Source: Paracoccus shanxieyensis (GTDB lineage Bacteria; Pseudomonadota; Alphaproteobacteria; Rhodobacterales; Rhodobacteraceae). From it: a stretch of DNA of 64,000 nt. The notes under the pieces were generated by a model. It made no database searches. It was not told the origin of the DNA and was given only the letters and a program-made list of their open reading frames with translations. The position numbers were made by a program, and so were the translations under genes. The stretch covers positions 124,001-188,000 of the forward strand of contig NZ_WMII01000003.1 of assembly GCF_009711265.1 (NCBI RefSeq), written 5' to 3'. This document shows, one piece after another, positions 1-8,760 of this stretch (position 1 is the first letter of the stretch; every line of letters begins with the position of its first letter).

Positions 1-92
1 GGCACCTTGCCTTCGCGGCGAGCTTGGCGGGCGGCCCCCTTGCCTGTCCCCGCGCGTGCCTCGGCCACCAGATCCGGGATCTCTTTGGCCAT
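1..92 (-). CDS. rplY: 50S ribosomal protein L25 (Ctc family), N-terminal fragment cut by window edge
   Basis: L25 binds 5S rRNA in the large ribosomal subunit. Only the first 30 codons lie in the window. They read MAKEIPDLVAEARAGTGKG and then a basic stretch ending GKVP, which matches the start of long (Ctc-type) alphaproteobacterial L25 proteins. The ATG at 92 is preceded by AAGGAA at seven bases spacing, which supports this start. The rest of the gene lies to the left of the window. A promoter-like pair lies upstream at 154-182. The fragment is short, so the family call rests on the N-terminus alone. Confidence 0.8.
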   Translation of the reverse strand, partial: MAKEIPDLVAEARAGTGKGAARQARREGKV

Positions 93-153
93 GATGGTAT
101 TCCTTTTCATAGGTTGCTCGGCCATCCTCCAAGGGTGCGTGGCCGAAGGCGCG

Positions 154-182
154 CCTATAGCGTGTTGCGGGAAGGTTGTGAA
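154..182 (-). promoter_or_regulatory. candidate sigma-70 promoter for rplY
   Basis: On the minus strand TTCACA (177-182) and TATAGG (154-159) are separated by 17 bases. This is close to the TTGACA/TATAAT consensus. It would start transcription about 55 bases before the rplY start codon. Seen by eye only. Confidence 0.4.
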
Positions 183-250
183 GTTAAAATTACGTGTTTT
201 CGGCGATAAATCGCTTGCCAGAATCTTCTGATCGGCGCAAATCCGTCTAA

Positions 251-1312
251 ATGGTCGGAGTTAAAGATTTGCGCCGTATTCATTCCCTTGATTATCTGAA
301 GACCTTTCTGGCGCTGTTTGTTGTTCTGGCGCATACGAACTGGCTGCAAAACAACATGTCGGTCGGCGTGTTCGTGTTCGGCAACGGGCTGCTGCGGATG
401 CTTGTGCCGCTGTTCTGCATCATTGCGGGCTATTTCCTGCAGGTTTCGATCGCGCGGGGCAAGGCCGGAAAATGGCTGACCCGCGTCATGGGGCTGTATC
501 TGTTCTGGATGCTGGCCTATCTGCCGATCTGGCACGGGCAGGTCACCGGCTTTCGGTCGCTGGCAACGACCCTGCTGTGGGGCTTTTTCCACCTGTGGTT
601 CCTGATCGGTATGTTCTTCGGCGGGCTGGCGGTGATTGCGCTGCATTGGCTGGGGGCCCGCATCGCGCCGAAACATGCGCTTTGGTTTGTCGTTTTTCCG
701 GCGGCGGTCTGCGGCATCATCGGGGTGTTGCTGCAATATGCCGACTTGACTGGCATCGCAGATATCCCGGTGCAGCGCTATCGCAACGGGATCTTCATGT
801 GCTTCCCCTTCATGGCGCTTGGTTTCCTGCTGCGCAGCCGGATCGAGACCGAGGGGCTGGCCGCCGTGCCGCCGCGGCCTCAGGCTCTGGCGCTGTCGGC
901 ATTGGGCATCTTTCTGATGGCGGCCGAGGCGTGGTTCGTGCAGGCCCATCTTGGCACCGGCGTGATGATCGAGGTGCCGTTGGCCAGCTATCTTGCGGTT
1001 CCGGCGATCTTTCTGCTGGCCTTGCAGGTGCAGATGCCGCCGCAGCCGGTCGATCTGGGGCTGGTTTCGGCCTCGATCTATTTCCTGCACATCTGGGCGT
1101 TCCGTCTGGCCGAGTTTCTGGACGTGCATCACATGCTGGGGCTGATGGCCTTTGGCATCGGTCTGCCGACGCTGATCGCGATGATTTACGGGGTTACCGT
1201 GACGCGGCGGTCCCGGCGTGACGGCCTTGCCATGCCCGCGCCGGGCGGCATGGGGCAGGCCGCGCCGGTCGCGGCCGCCGTTGCCGCCGCCGTCACCATG
1301 GTCGAGCCCTGA
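251..1312 (+). CDS. acyltransferase family 3 membrane protein
   Basis: This 353-residue integral membrane protein has about ten hydrophobic segments. It begins with the acyltransferase-3 hallmark SLDYLKTFLALFVVLAHT, whose histidine is the presumed catalytic residue. The family transfers acetyl or other acyl groups to sugars, exopolysaccharide, peptidoglycan or lipids at the inner membrane. Nothing nearby fixes the acceptor: it is divergent from rplY and convergent with lldD. The C-terminus is an Ala/Pro-rich tail without further domains. No clear Shine-Dalgarno precedes the ATG, but no other in-frame start precedes the conserved motif. Substrate unknown. Confidence 0.8.
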   Translation: MVGVKDLRRIHSLDYLKTFLALFVVLAHTNWLQNNMSVGVFVFGNGLLRMLVPLFCIIAGYFLQVSIARGKAGKWLTRVMGLYLFWMLAYLPIWHGQVTGFRSLATTLLWGFFHLWFLIGMFFGGLAVIALHWLGARIAPKHALWFVVFPAAVCGIIGVLLQYADLTGIADIPVQRYRNGIFMCFPFMALGFLLRSRIETEGLAAVPPRPQALALSALGIFLMAAEAWFVQAHLGTGVMIEVPLASYLAVPAIFLLALQVQMPPQPVDLGLVSASIYFLHIWAFRLAEFLDVHHMLGLMAFGIGLPTLIAMIYGVTVTRRSRRDGLAMPAPGGMGQAAPVAAAVAAAVTMVEP

Positions 1313-1313
1313 T

Positions 1314-1336
1314 CCTGCGGCCCGAAAGGCCGCAGG
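1314..1336. terminator. hairpin between convergent genes
   Basis: CCTGCGGCC and GGCCGCAGG form a perfect 9-bp stem around a CGAAA loop. It sits between the stop codons of the acyltransferase and lldD. There is no strong T-run on either side, so it may act as a weak bidirectional terminator or a 3'-end stabiliser. Confidence 0.5.
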
Positions 1337-1348
1337 CCGGATGGTCCG

Positions 1349-2512
1349 TCACAGGTAGGGTTCAAGAAAGTCCTTTGGGATCATCAGATTGTGGCGGCCC
1401 AGATTTTTCACATCGCGTTCGCCGCACAGCGCCATGGTGATGTCCAGTTCCTTGCGGATCACCTCCAGCGCCTTGGTCACGCCCGCCTCGCCCATGGCGC
1501 CAAGGCCATAGATGAAGGCGCGGCCGATATAGGTCGCATGTGCGCCCATCGCCAGCGCTTTCAGCACGTCCTGACCCGAGCGGATGCCGCTGTCCAGATG
1601 CACCTCGATCCGGTCGCCCACCGCCTCGACAATATCGGGCAGCATCCGGATCGAGCTTGCCGCGCCATCCAGCTGCCTGCCGCCGTGATTGCTGACGACG
1701 ATGGCATCCGCGCCGAAATCGGCGGCGATGCGGGCGTCTTCGGGATCGTTGATGCCTTTCAGGATCAGCTTGCCGCCCCACAGATCGCGGATGCGGGCGA
1801 TCTTGGTCCAGTCAAGCTGCGGGTCGAACTGCTCGGCGGTCCAGCTCATCAGCGACGAGGTGTCGCCGACGCCCTTGGCATGGCCCACGATATTGCCGAA
1901 GAACCGCCGCTTGGTCTGCAGCATCTCCAGCCCCCAGCGCCATTTCGTCGCCAGATCCAGCATCACCGGCAGCGTCATCTTGGGCGGGGCCGACAGGCCG
2001 TTTTTCAGATCCTTGTGGCGCTGGCCCAGAATCTGCAGATCCAGCGTCAGCACAAGCGCCGAGCAATTGGCCCGCTTGGCGCGTTCGATGATCGCCTCAA
2101 GGAAATCCTGATCGCGCATGACGTAAAGCTGGAACCAGAACGGCGCCTGCGTCGCCGCCGCCACATCCTCGATCGAGCAGATGGACATGGTCGACAGCGT
2201 GAAGGGCACGCCGAATTTCTTTGCGGCCAGCGCGGCCTTGATCTCGCCATCGGCGGATTGCATCCCGGTCAGCCCGACGGGGGCCAGTCCCACGGGCATC
2301 GCGACCTTTTCGCCGACCATGGTGGTTTCGGTGGTGCGGCCCGTCATGTCCACCGCGACCTTCTGGCGCAGCTTCAGCCGGGCGAAATCGGTGGTGTTCT
2401 CGCGGAAGGTGCTTTCGGTGTAGCTGCCGCTTTCGGCATAGTCATAAAACATCTTCGGCACCCGGCGGCGATAGATGGCTTTCAGGTCTTCGATGTTGGT
2501 AATCACGGGCAT
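1349..2512 (-). CDS. lldD: FMN-dependent L-lactate dehydrogenase (alpha-hydroxy acid dehydrogenase family)
   Basis: Oxidises L-lactate to pyruvate with FMN, passing electrons to the respiratory chain at the inner membrane. The 387 residues span the whole FMN-dependent alpha-hydroxy acid dehydrogenase TIM barrel. The active-site segment SNHGGRQLDG lies near residue 274, and HLDSGIRSGQDVLKALAMGA, a phosphate-binding region, follows. The start at 2512 (MPVITNIEDLK) is chosen because GGGAGAGG lies just before it and homologues begin this way. An ATG at 2545, overlapping the upstream lipoprotein stop, would add 11 residues. It probably forms an operon with that lipoprotein gene. A relative using another 2-hydroxyacid cannot be excluded. 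Confidence 0.88.
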   Translation of the reverse strand: MPVITNIEDLKAIYRRRVPKMFYDYAESGSYTESTFRENTTDFARLKLRQKVAVDMTGRTTETTMVGEKVAMPVGLAPVGLTGMQSADGEIKAALAAKKFGVPFTLSTMSICSIEDVAAATQAPFWFQLYVMRDQDFLEAIIERAKRANCSALVLTLDLQILGQRHKDLKNGLSAPPKMTLPVMLDLATKWRWGLEMLQTKRRFFGNIVGHAKGVGDTSSLMSWTAEQFDPQLDWTKIARIRDLWGGKLILKGINDPEDARIAADFGADAIVVSNHGGRQLDGAASSIRMLPDIVEAVGDRIEVHLDSGIRSGQDVLKALAMGAHATYIGRAFIYGLGAMGEAGVTKALEVIRKELDITMALCGERDVKNLGRHNLMIPKDFLEPYL

Positions 2513-2541
2513 ATGCGGTCCCTCTCCCTTGGTCGTCTCGG

Positions 2542-2901
2542 TCATTCGTCGGCGGGTTGCGGCATGGCGCAGGCCGGGTCGTCTGCCGGGCAGGCATCCA
2601 GACTTTGGCGCGACAGCGCGTCGGCGCGCGCGCGCAGGGCATCGGCCCGCCGCGCCAGATCGCCAGCACCCGCAGCCGTGCCCGCCGCACCGCCTGCCAC
2701 ACCGCCCGCCAGCCCCGCGGCGCGGCCCTGCAGGGCCGCATCGGTCGCTGCGGGATCGTTGGCCGCGTCGCGTGCATGGGCAGGCAGCGCCGGATCGGCC
2801 AGCAGCTGATCGGTCGGCATCAGGCTGGGGTAATCGCCCATCGGGTCACCGCAGGCAGCAAGGGCCAGAACTGCCGCGCATCCGATCCAACCTGCCTTCA
2901 T
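2542..2901 (-). CDS. small Ala-rich lipoprotein, function unknown
   Basis: The 119-residue product starts with a lipoprotein signal (MKAGWIGCAAVLALAACGD) with lipobox LAAC, so it should be lipidated on the cysteine and exported. The mature part carries a Gly/Ala-rich stretch (GLAGGVAGGAAGTAAGAG) followed by a short helical region with repeated ARADAL and a pair of cysteines near the C-terminus. The start at 2901 has GGAAGG upstream; an in-frame ATG at 2949 would bury the signal peptide and is less likely. Its stop overlaps an alternative lldD start, so the two are probably cotranscribed. I do not recognise a family. Confidence 0.65.
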   Translation of the reverse strand: MKAGWIGCAAVLALAACGDPMGDYPSLMPTDQLLADPALPAHARDAANDPAATDAALQGRAAGLAGGVAGGAAGTAAGAGDLARRADALRARADALSRQSLDACPADDPACAMPQPADE

Positions 2902-3004
2902 GCCGTCCGCCTTCCCGTGAAATCGCGGGAACAATAGGCCCTTGGTCAAGGCCGGGGCAAGATGCGGTCTTTCCCTGAGCGGGCGCGCGGCCTAGAAAAA
3001 CCGG

Positions 3005-3589
3005 ATGGCGCGAACACATGGCTCCAAGGCAGAGATCACCGGCCCGCTGATCCGCGATGCGGCGCGGCGGCTTTTTGCGCGCCATGGCTATGCGGCGGTG
3101 TCAATGCGCCAGATCTCGGCCGAGGTCGGCCTGCAGGTCGGCGCGCTTTACGCCTATACTCCCGACAAGCAGACGCTGCTGGCCGATCTGCTGCGCGGGC
3201 ATATGCAGGATCTGCTGGCCGAATGGCCCGACGATCCCGGCCAACCGGCGCTGGCGCGGCTGGACGGGTTCTTGCGCTTTCACATCGCCACCAGCCTGGA
3301 ACGCCCCGAAGCGGTGTTTCTGGCCTATATGGAGTTGCGCAGCCTGACGCCCGAAAACCGGCGCGAGATCGCGGCCCTGCGCCGCCGCTATGAGGACGGG
3401 CTTGAAGCCATCCTGACCGCGGGCGAGGCCGAAGGCAGCATGACCGTGCCCGACCGCCGCCTGACCGCGATGGCGCTGATCGCCATGCTGACCGGCGTGA
3501 CCAACTGGTATCGCGAAGGCGGGCGGCTGGACCGCGATCATGTGACCGCGATCTATCGCGATCTGGTTTTCGGCGCGGTGGGCGCGTAA
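3005..3589 (+). CDS. TetR/AcrR family transcriptional regulator
   Basis: A 194-residue repressor-type protein. The N-terminal helix-turn-helix is clear: ARRLFARHGYAAVSMRQISA then EVGLQVGALYAYTPDK, residues about 16-52. The C-terminal part is all-helical, as expected for the TetR ligand-binding and dimer domain (it includes the region LARLDGFLRFHIATSLERPE). It is divergent from the lipoprotein-lldD pair across a 103-base gap, so it could regulate that operon, but no operator palindrome was recognised. The ligand is unknown. A weak start context (no strong Shine-Dalgarno) precedes the ATG. Confidence 0.85.
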   Translation: MARTHGSKAEITGPLIRDAARRLFARHGYAAVSMRQISAEVGLQVGALYAYTPDKQTLLADLLRGHMQDLLAEWPDDPGQPALARLDGFLRFHIATSLERPEAVFLAYMELRSLTPENRREIAALRRRYEDGLEAILTAGEAEGSMTVPDRRLTAMALIAMLTGVTNWYREGGRLDRDHVTAIYRDLVFGAVGA

Positions 3590-3630
3590 ATCCGTTTTCC
3601 TTGCCCCGCCGGACCGCGATATAAGACAGC

Positions 3631-5565
3631 ATGAGCCTGCCACCCCAGTTCCTTGATGAGATCCGCGCCCGCGTGCCTTTGTCGCGCGTCATCGGGCGCA
3701 AGGTGGTGTGGGATCAGCGCCGCTCGAATCAGGCCAAGGGGGATTGGTGGGCGCCATGCCCGTTTCATGGCGAAAAGACCGCCTCGTTCCATGTCGATGA
3801 CCAGAAGGGATTTTATTACTGCTTCGGCTGTCATGCCAAAGGCGACGCGCTGACCTTCCTGCGCGAGGCCGAGGGCATGAGCTTCATGGAAGCGGTGGAA
3901 CTGATGGCCTCGGAAGCCGGGCTGCAGATGCCCGAGCGCGACCCCCGCGCCGCCGAACGCGCCGACCGCCGCACCGAACTGGTCGAGGTGATGGAGCAGG
4001 CGGTGCGCTGGTTCCGGATGCAGCTTGGCATGGGCGTGGCCGAGGAGGCGCGCGCCTATCTGAAACGGCGTGGGCTTGACGGCGCGGCGGCCGAGCAATT
4101 CGGCATCGGCTATGCGCCCGACCAGCGGCAGGGCCTATATAACGCGCTGCGCAGCAAGGGCATCGCCGAGGCGCTGATCGTCGAGGCGGGGCTGTGCGCC
4201 AAGCCCGATGACGGCGGCGCGCCCTTTGACCGCTTCCGGGGGCGCATCATCTTTCCGATCCGGGACGCGCGCGGGCGCTGCATCGCCTTTGGTGGCCGGG
4301 CGATGGATCCCAATGCGCGGGCGAAATACCTGAACTCTCCCGAGACGCCTTTGTTCGACAAGGGGCGCAATCTGTACAATGTCGGCCCGGCGCGGGCGGC
4401 GGTGGCCAAGGGCAAGCCGCTGATCGTCGCCGAGGGCTATATGGACGTGATCGCGCTGGTGCGTGCGGGCTTTGAAGGCGCGGTCGCGCCTTTGGGCACG
4501 GCGATCACCGAGGATCAGCTGCGCCTGATGTGGCGCATCTCGCCCGAGCCGGTGATCGCGCTGGATGGCGATACGGCGGGTCTGCGGGCGGCGATGCGGC
4601 TGATCGATCTGGGCCTGCCTTTGACCGCGCCGGGGCAGGCGCTGCGCTTTGCCTTTCTGCCCGAGGGGCAGGACCCCGATGACCTGATCCGCGCCAAGGG
4701 CGCTCCGGCCATGTCCGAGGTGTTGGAGCAGTCGCGGCCTCTGGTCGATCTGCTGTGGAAGCGCGAAACCGAAGGCCGGGTCTTCGACAGCCCCGAACGC
4801 AAGGCGGCGCTGGACAAGGCGCTGGGGGACGCGATTGCCAAGATCGCCGACAAGGACACGCGGGACCACTATTTCCAGACGCTGAAAAACCTGAAATGGG
4901 AACTGTTCAGCCCGCGCAGGCGCGATCCGCAGCCCCGCGCCGCGCAACCGTCGCAGCAGGCATGGCAGCCCAAGGGGATGCGCGGCGTGGTGCTGCCAGT
5001 GGCGCCGGTGGCCTCGACCCGCGCCTCGCGGCTGTCGTCGCCGGGGGCGGATGAGTATTCCGCCGAGGATATGATCGAGGCGATGATCCTTGCGATCTGC
5101 GCCACGCATCCCCATCTGATCGGTCCGGTCGAACCGCGTCTGGAACGGCTTGAACCGCAGGACAGCGACCGCGCGCAGCTGGTCCATGACTTGCTGGCGG
5201 GCACGCAGTCGCAGGCCGGGCAGCGCGCCCTTGAAAGCATTATGGCCGAGCCCCATGTGAAAGCGGCTCCGGCAATCCTGCGGCCGCAGGACGAAAATTC
5301 CGCAGGCGGCATCCTGATGAATGCGCTGGACCGCATCGAGGCCCGCCGCATCGCGCGTGAGGAAATCGCCCGCGCCGAGGCCGAGATCGAAGGGCTGGCC
5401 GATGAGGGGCTGACATGGCGCATCGCGCAATCCGCCCGCGCCCGGCAGCAGGCCGACAGCCCGTCCTTGTCCGATATCTCGGATCTGGGCGAGAATCGCG
5501 AAGCCCTGTCGCGTGGTCTGAAAGCCGCGCTGGAGAACGAGATCTGGCGCAAGCCGCGCCGTTAA
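3631..5565 (+). CDS. dnaG: DNA primase
   Basis: Synthesises RNA primers at the replication fork, working with the DnaB helicase. The 644 residues begin with the CHC2 zinc finger (C43, H46, C64, C67 in CPFHGEKTASFH and YYCFGC). The central DnaG/TOPRIM region has the glutamate in IVAEGYMDVIAL and the acidic motif ALDGDTAG. A C-terminal helical region of about 150 residues would contact DnaB. A Pro/Gln/Arg-rich linker near residue 430 separates the catalytic and C-terminal parts. It lies 153 bases upstream of rpoD, the usual dnaG-rpoD order of the macromolecular synthesis region, without rpsU. Confidence 0.97.
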   Translation: MSLPPQFLDEIRARVPLSRVIGRKVVWDQRRSNQAKGDWWAPCPFHGEKTASFHVDDQKGFYYCFGCHAKGDALTFLREAEGMSFMEAVELMASEAGLQMPERDPRAAERADRRTELVEVMEQAVRWFRMQLGMGVAEEARAYLKRRGLDGAAAEQFGIGYAPDQRQGLYNALRSKGIAEALIVEAGLCAKPDDGGAPFDRFRGRIIFPIRDARGRCIAFGGRAMDPNARAKYLNSPETPLFDKGRNLYNVGPARAAVAKGKPLIVAEGYMDVIALVRAGFEGAVAPLGTAITEDQLRLMWRISPEPVIALDGDTAGLRAAMRLIDLGLPLTAPGQALRFAFLPEGQDPDDLIRAKGAPAMSEVLEQSRPLVDLLWKRETEGRVFDSPERKAALDKALGDAIAKIADKDTRDHYFQTLKNLKWELFSPRRRDPQPRAAQPSQQAWQPKGMRGVVLPVAPVASTRASRLSSPGADEYSAEDMIEAMILAICATHPHLIGPVEPRLERLEPQDSDRAQLVHDLLAGTQSQAGQRALESIMAEPHVKAAPAILRPQDENSAGGILMNALDRIEARRIAREEIARAEAEIEGLADEGLTWRIAQSARARQQADSPSLSDISDLGENREALSRGLKAALENEIWRKPRR

Positions 5566-5678
5566 ATCAGGGCTGTGCCGCGCGACAAGGCATCCCAGCC
5601 CGAATCACTTGGGCCATTCCCGGCGTGGGCTTTGAAACTGCCCGCGATCTCGGATAGAAACGCCCGATAGCCGATCCC

Positions 5679-5698
5679 GATTCGCTGATTCGCGAATC
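5679..5698. promoter_or_regulatory. cluster of three GANTC (CcrM-type) sites before rpoD
   Basis: GATTC at 5679-5683 and 5687-5691 and GAATC at 5694-5698 lie within 20 bases. The last two form the perfect palindrome GATTCGCGAATC. GANTC is the target of the cell-cycle methyltransferase CcrM in alphaproteobacteria. The cluster ends 20 bases before the rpoD start codon. A regulatory role is inference. Confidence 0.45.
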
Positions 5699-5718
5699 AC
5701 CGCTTCAAGGGAGCCAGC

Positions 5719-7701
5719 ATGGCCAACGACGACGACCAGAAGCCCGACACCAAGGACGACGATCATTCGCTGGACATGAGCCAGGCCGCCGTGAAACGCA
5801 TGATCGCCGAAGGGCGTGAACGCGGCTTCATCACCTATGACCAGCTGAATGCCGTTCTGCCCCCCGAACAGGTCAGTTCCGACCAGATCGAGGATGTGAT
5901 GTCGATGCTGTCCGAAATGGACATCCGCGTCGTCGAGACCGATGAAGAATCCGATGAGGGCGAAAGCGTGGGCGAGGTCGCGACGACCAGCTCGGGCTCG
6001 CGCGAGGTGGCCGTGGCCACCACCGAAACCGAAAAGCTGGACCGCACCGACGACCCCGTGCGCATGTATCTGCGCGAGATGGGTTCGGTCGAACTGCTGT
6101 CGCGCGAGGGTGAGATCGCCATCGCCAAGCGGATCGAGGCGGGCCGCAACACGATGATCGCGGGGCTGTGCGAAAGCCCGCTGACCTTCAAGGCCATCAC
6201 CATGTGGCGGCAGGAGCTTCTGGACGAAGACATTCTGCTGCGCGACGTGATCGATCTGGAAACCACCTTCGGCCGCTCGATGGAGGATGACAGCGAGGAC
6301 GAAGAAGTCCTGCCCGACGATTCCGCGCGTCCCGCCTCGGCCGGGTCTTCGGAACAGCAAGAGGAACTGGATGCCGACGGCAACCCGATGGGCCGGGGCG
6401 ACGATGAGGATGAGGACGATGACGGGCAGAACCTGTCGCTGTCGGCCATGGAAGCCTCGTTGAAGCCGCAGGTTCTGGAAACGCTGGAATCCATCGCGCA
6501 GGGCTATGAAGAACTGTCGCACATGCAGGACAACCGCATGTCGGCCACGCTGAACGAGGATGGCACCTTCTCGGCGGCGCAGGAAATCGCCTATCAGCAT
6601 CTGCGCTCGCGCATTGTGGCGCTGGTCAACGAATTGCACCTGCACAACAACCGGATCGAGGCGCTGGTCGACCAGATCTATGGCATCAACCGCCGCATCG
6701 TGACCATCGATTCCGGCATGGTGAAGCTGGCCGATGCCGCCCGCATCAATCGCCGCGAATTCATCGACGCCTATCGCGGCGCCGAACTGGACCCGACCTG
6801 GGTTGACCGCATGTCGGCCAACAAGGGCCGTGGCTGGCAGAGCCTGTTCGAGAAGTCGCGCCCGCAGGTCGAAAACCTGCGCAGCGACATGGCGATGATC
6901 TCGCAGCGCGTCGGCGTCGATATCGAGGAATTCCGCCGCATCGTGAACCAGGTTCAGCGCGGCGAAAAGGAAGCGCGTCAGGCCAAGAAGGAAATGGTCG
7001 AGGCGAACCTGCGTCTGGTGATCTCGATTGCTAAAAAATACACGAACAGGGGCCTGCAATTCCTTGATCTTATTCAGGAAGGCAATATCGGCCTGATGAA
7101 GGCCGTCGACAAGTTCGAGTATCGGCGCGGCTACAAGTTCTCGACCTATGCGACCTGGTGGATCCGGCAGGCGATCACGCGTTCGATCGCCGATCAGGCC
7201 CGCACGATCCGTATCCCGGTCCATATGATCGAGACGATCAACAAGCTGGTGCGCACTGGCCGCCAGATGCTGCACGAGATCGGCCGCGAGCCCACGCCCG
7301 AGGAACTGGCCGAAAAGCTGCAGATGCCGCTGGAAAAGGTCCGCAAGGTGATGAAGATCGCCAAGGAGCCGATTTCGCTGGAAACCCCGATCGGGGACGA
7401 GGAAGACAGCCAGCTTGGCGATTTCATCGAGGACAAGAATGCCGTGCTGCCTCTGGACAGCGCCATTCAGGAAAACCTCAAGGAAACCACGACGCGGGTG
7501 CTGGCCAGCCTGACCCCGCGCGAGGAACGTGTGCTACGGATGCGGTTTGGTATCGGCATGAACACCGACCACACGCTTGAGGAAGTCGGCCAGCAGTTCA
7601 GCGTCACCCGCGAACGCATCCGCCAGATCGAGGCGAAGGCGCTGCGCAAGCTGAAGCACCCGTCGCGGTCGCGCAAGCTGCGGTCGTTCCTTGATCAATG
7701 A
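5719..7701 (+). CDS. rpoD: RNA polymerase primary sigma factor (sigma-70)
   Basis: Directs RNA polymerase to housekeeping promoters. The 660 residues carry region 1.1 at the N-terminus ([20 protein letters not shown]), region 1.2 ([20 protein letters not shown]), a long non-conserved insert with very acidic stretches around residues 190-240, then regions 2-4. Region 2 includes [20 protein letters not shown] and [20 protein letters not shown]. Region 4 ends with the -35 recognition helix [26 protein letters not shown] lies before the ATG. Its TGA overlaps the ATG of the next gene by four bases, suggesting translational coupling. Confidence 0.98.
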   Translation: MANDDDQKPDTKDDDHSLDMSQAAVKRMIAEGRERGFITYDQLNAVLPPEQVSSDQIEDVMSMLSEMDIRVVETDEESDEGESVGEVATTSSGSREVAVATTETEKLDRTDDPVRMYLREMGSVELLSREGEIAIAKRIEAGRNTMIAGLCESPLTFKAITMWRQELLDEDILLRDVIDLETTFGRSMEDDSEDEEVLPDDSARPASAGSSEQQEELDADGNPMGRGDDEDEDDDGQNLSLSAMEASLKPQVLETLESIAQGYEELSHMQDNRMSATLNEDGTFSAAQEIAYQHLRSRIVALVNELHLHNNRIEALVDQIYGINRRIVTIDSGMVKLADAARINRREFIDAYRGAELDPTWVDRMSANKGRGWQSLFEKSRPQVENLRSDMAMISQRVGVDIEEFRRIVNQVQRGEKEARQAKKEMVEANLRLVISIAKKYTNRGLQFLDLIQEGNIGLMKAVDKFEYRRGYKFSTYATWWIRQAITRSIADQARTIRIPVHMIETINKLVRTGRQMLHEIGREPTPEELAEKLQMPLEKVRKVMKIAKEPISLETPIGDEEDSQLGDFIEDKNAVLPLDSAIQENLKETTTRVLASLTPREERVLRMRFGIGMNTDHTLEEVGQQFSVTRERIRQIEAKALRKLKHPSRSRKLRSFLDQ

Positions 7702-8051
7702 GCGTCGATCTGACACCTGCTGCGGGCGTCAAGGATGGCGCCCGCGCTGCTTGGGATTGGCTGGGGACTGTGAGCTTGCCGCCGGAGTGGCGGCGCGAGT
7801 TGACGGAAAACGGCTTCATCCAGCAGGATCTGCGGTTCTATCGCGGCGATGACTGGATGTTCTCGGCGGTGCTGAATCAGGGCTGGGTGCTGTGGTATGC
7901 CCGCCGTCCCGCGATCCGGGCCGGGCTGGTCGAGGCGCAGGACATTCTGTCGGCATTCCCGACCGCGCGCGAGGATCGGGGCGAGGTCAAGCTGCGCCTT
8001 CACGACGAAGACGCTGCCCGCGCGCTGTGGAACTGGACGATGGGCGCGTAG
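7698..8051 (+). CDS. conserved-looking hypothetical protein coupled to rpoD
   Basis: The 117-residue product starts at an ATG that overlaps the rpoD stop codon (ATGA), so it is probably translated by ribosomes finishing rpoD. It is soluble, Trp-rich and moderately acidic. Visible segments include [40 protein letters not shown] and a C-terminal [14 protein letters not shown]. No signal peptide, membrane segment or known motif was found. Coding character (third-position GC, reading frame continuous with rpoD context) supports a real gene. I do not recognise the family. The overlap with the primary sigma factor is the main clue to context. Confidence 0.7.
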   Translation: MSVDLTPAAGVKDGARAAWDWLGTVSLPPEWRRELTENGFIQQDLRFYRGDDWMFSAVLNQGWVLWYARRPAIRAGLVEAQDILSAFPTAREDRGEVKLRLHDEDAARALWNWTMGA

Positions 8052-8069
8052 CCCACCGTCCCGCCGGCA

Positions 8070-8618
8070 TCAGCCGTGCTTTTCGATGAAAGCGGCAAAG
8101 GCATCGACATAGGCTTGCAGGAATTTGCGGATGCCCTCGTCGGTGATGCTGCCGTCATCGGCAAAGGCATCGGCCTTCCAGTGGATATAGGCCTCGGGCT
8201 GGTGCATCACGACCATGTTCTGGTTCAGCATTTCGGCCTTCAGATGGCCTTGGGCCACCGCCGCGCCGATTACGCCGGGCGAGGTGCCGGTGACGGCCGC
8301 CGGTTTGCCCGACCATGAATTCTTGCCATAGGGACGGCTGGCCCAGTCCAGCGCGTTCTTGATGACGCCGGGGAAGCTGCGGTTGTATTCCGGGGTCACA
8401 GCCAGCACGGCATCGGCGGCTTCGACCTTGGCTTTCAGATCGGACACCTCGGCGGGCACGGTTTCCCACAGATCCTCGTTGTAATGCGGCAGGGCGCCGA
8501 TGTTCAGCTCGACGAAGCTCAGCTTGCCCTCGGCCAGCTTTTCCAGCGCGCGGGTCAGCTTGCGGTTGATCGAATCTTCCCGCAACGAGCCGATGATGAC
8601 GGCGACGGTCTTGGTCAT
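8070..8618 (-). CDS. NADPH-dependent FMN reductase / quinone reductase (ChrR-like)
   Basis: A flavodoxin-fold enzyme of 182 residues that uses NAD(P)H and FMN to reduce quinones, azo compounds or metal ions such as chromate, mainly as an antioxidant activity. The FMN phosphate-binding loop GSLREDSINRKL is at residues 10-21. The family segment PEYNRSFPGVIKNALDW follows near residue 80, and KPAAVTGTSPGVIGA near residue 105. The ATG at 8618 follows AGGAGA at six bases. It is divergent from rmuC and convergent with the gene behind rpoD. The physiological substrate cannot be read from sequence. Confidence 0.85.
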   Translation of the reverse strand: MTKTVAVIIGSLREDSINRKLTRALEKLAEGKLSFVELNIGALPHYNEDLWETVPAEVSDLKAKVEAADAVLAVTPEYNRSFPGVIKNALDWASRPYGKNSWSGKPAAVTGTSPGVIGAAVAQGHLKAEMLNQNMVVMHQPEAYIHWKADAFADDGSITDEGIRKFLQAYVDAFAAFIEKHG

Positions 8619-8760
8619 GGTGGTCTCCTGATTGGCAATTCCTGTTGAAAGTTAGTCAGACAAAGCGAGGCTTCAAAGGGGGCTTTTCCTTGCAATTCCA
8701 GATCAAAAGGTGAACAGTCTTGCGCAATATCGAAACACCCGCAGATCGGAAGACAGCCTG

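Noticed and set aside
3605..3631. TATAAG promoter giving a leaderless dnaG transcript
   Set aside because: No acceptable -35 element lies at 16-18 bases, and the box alone is too little evidence.
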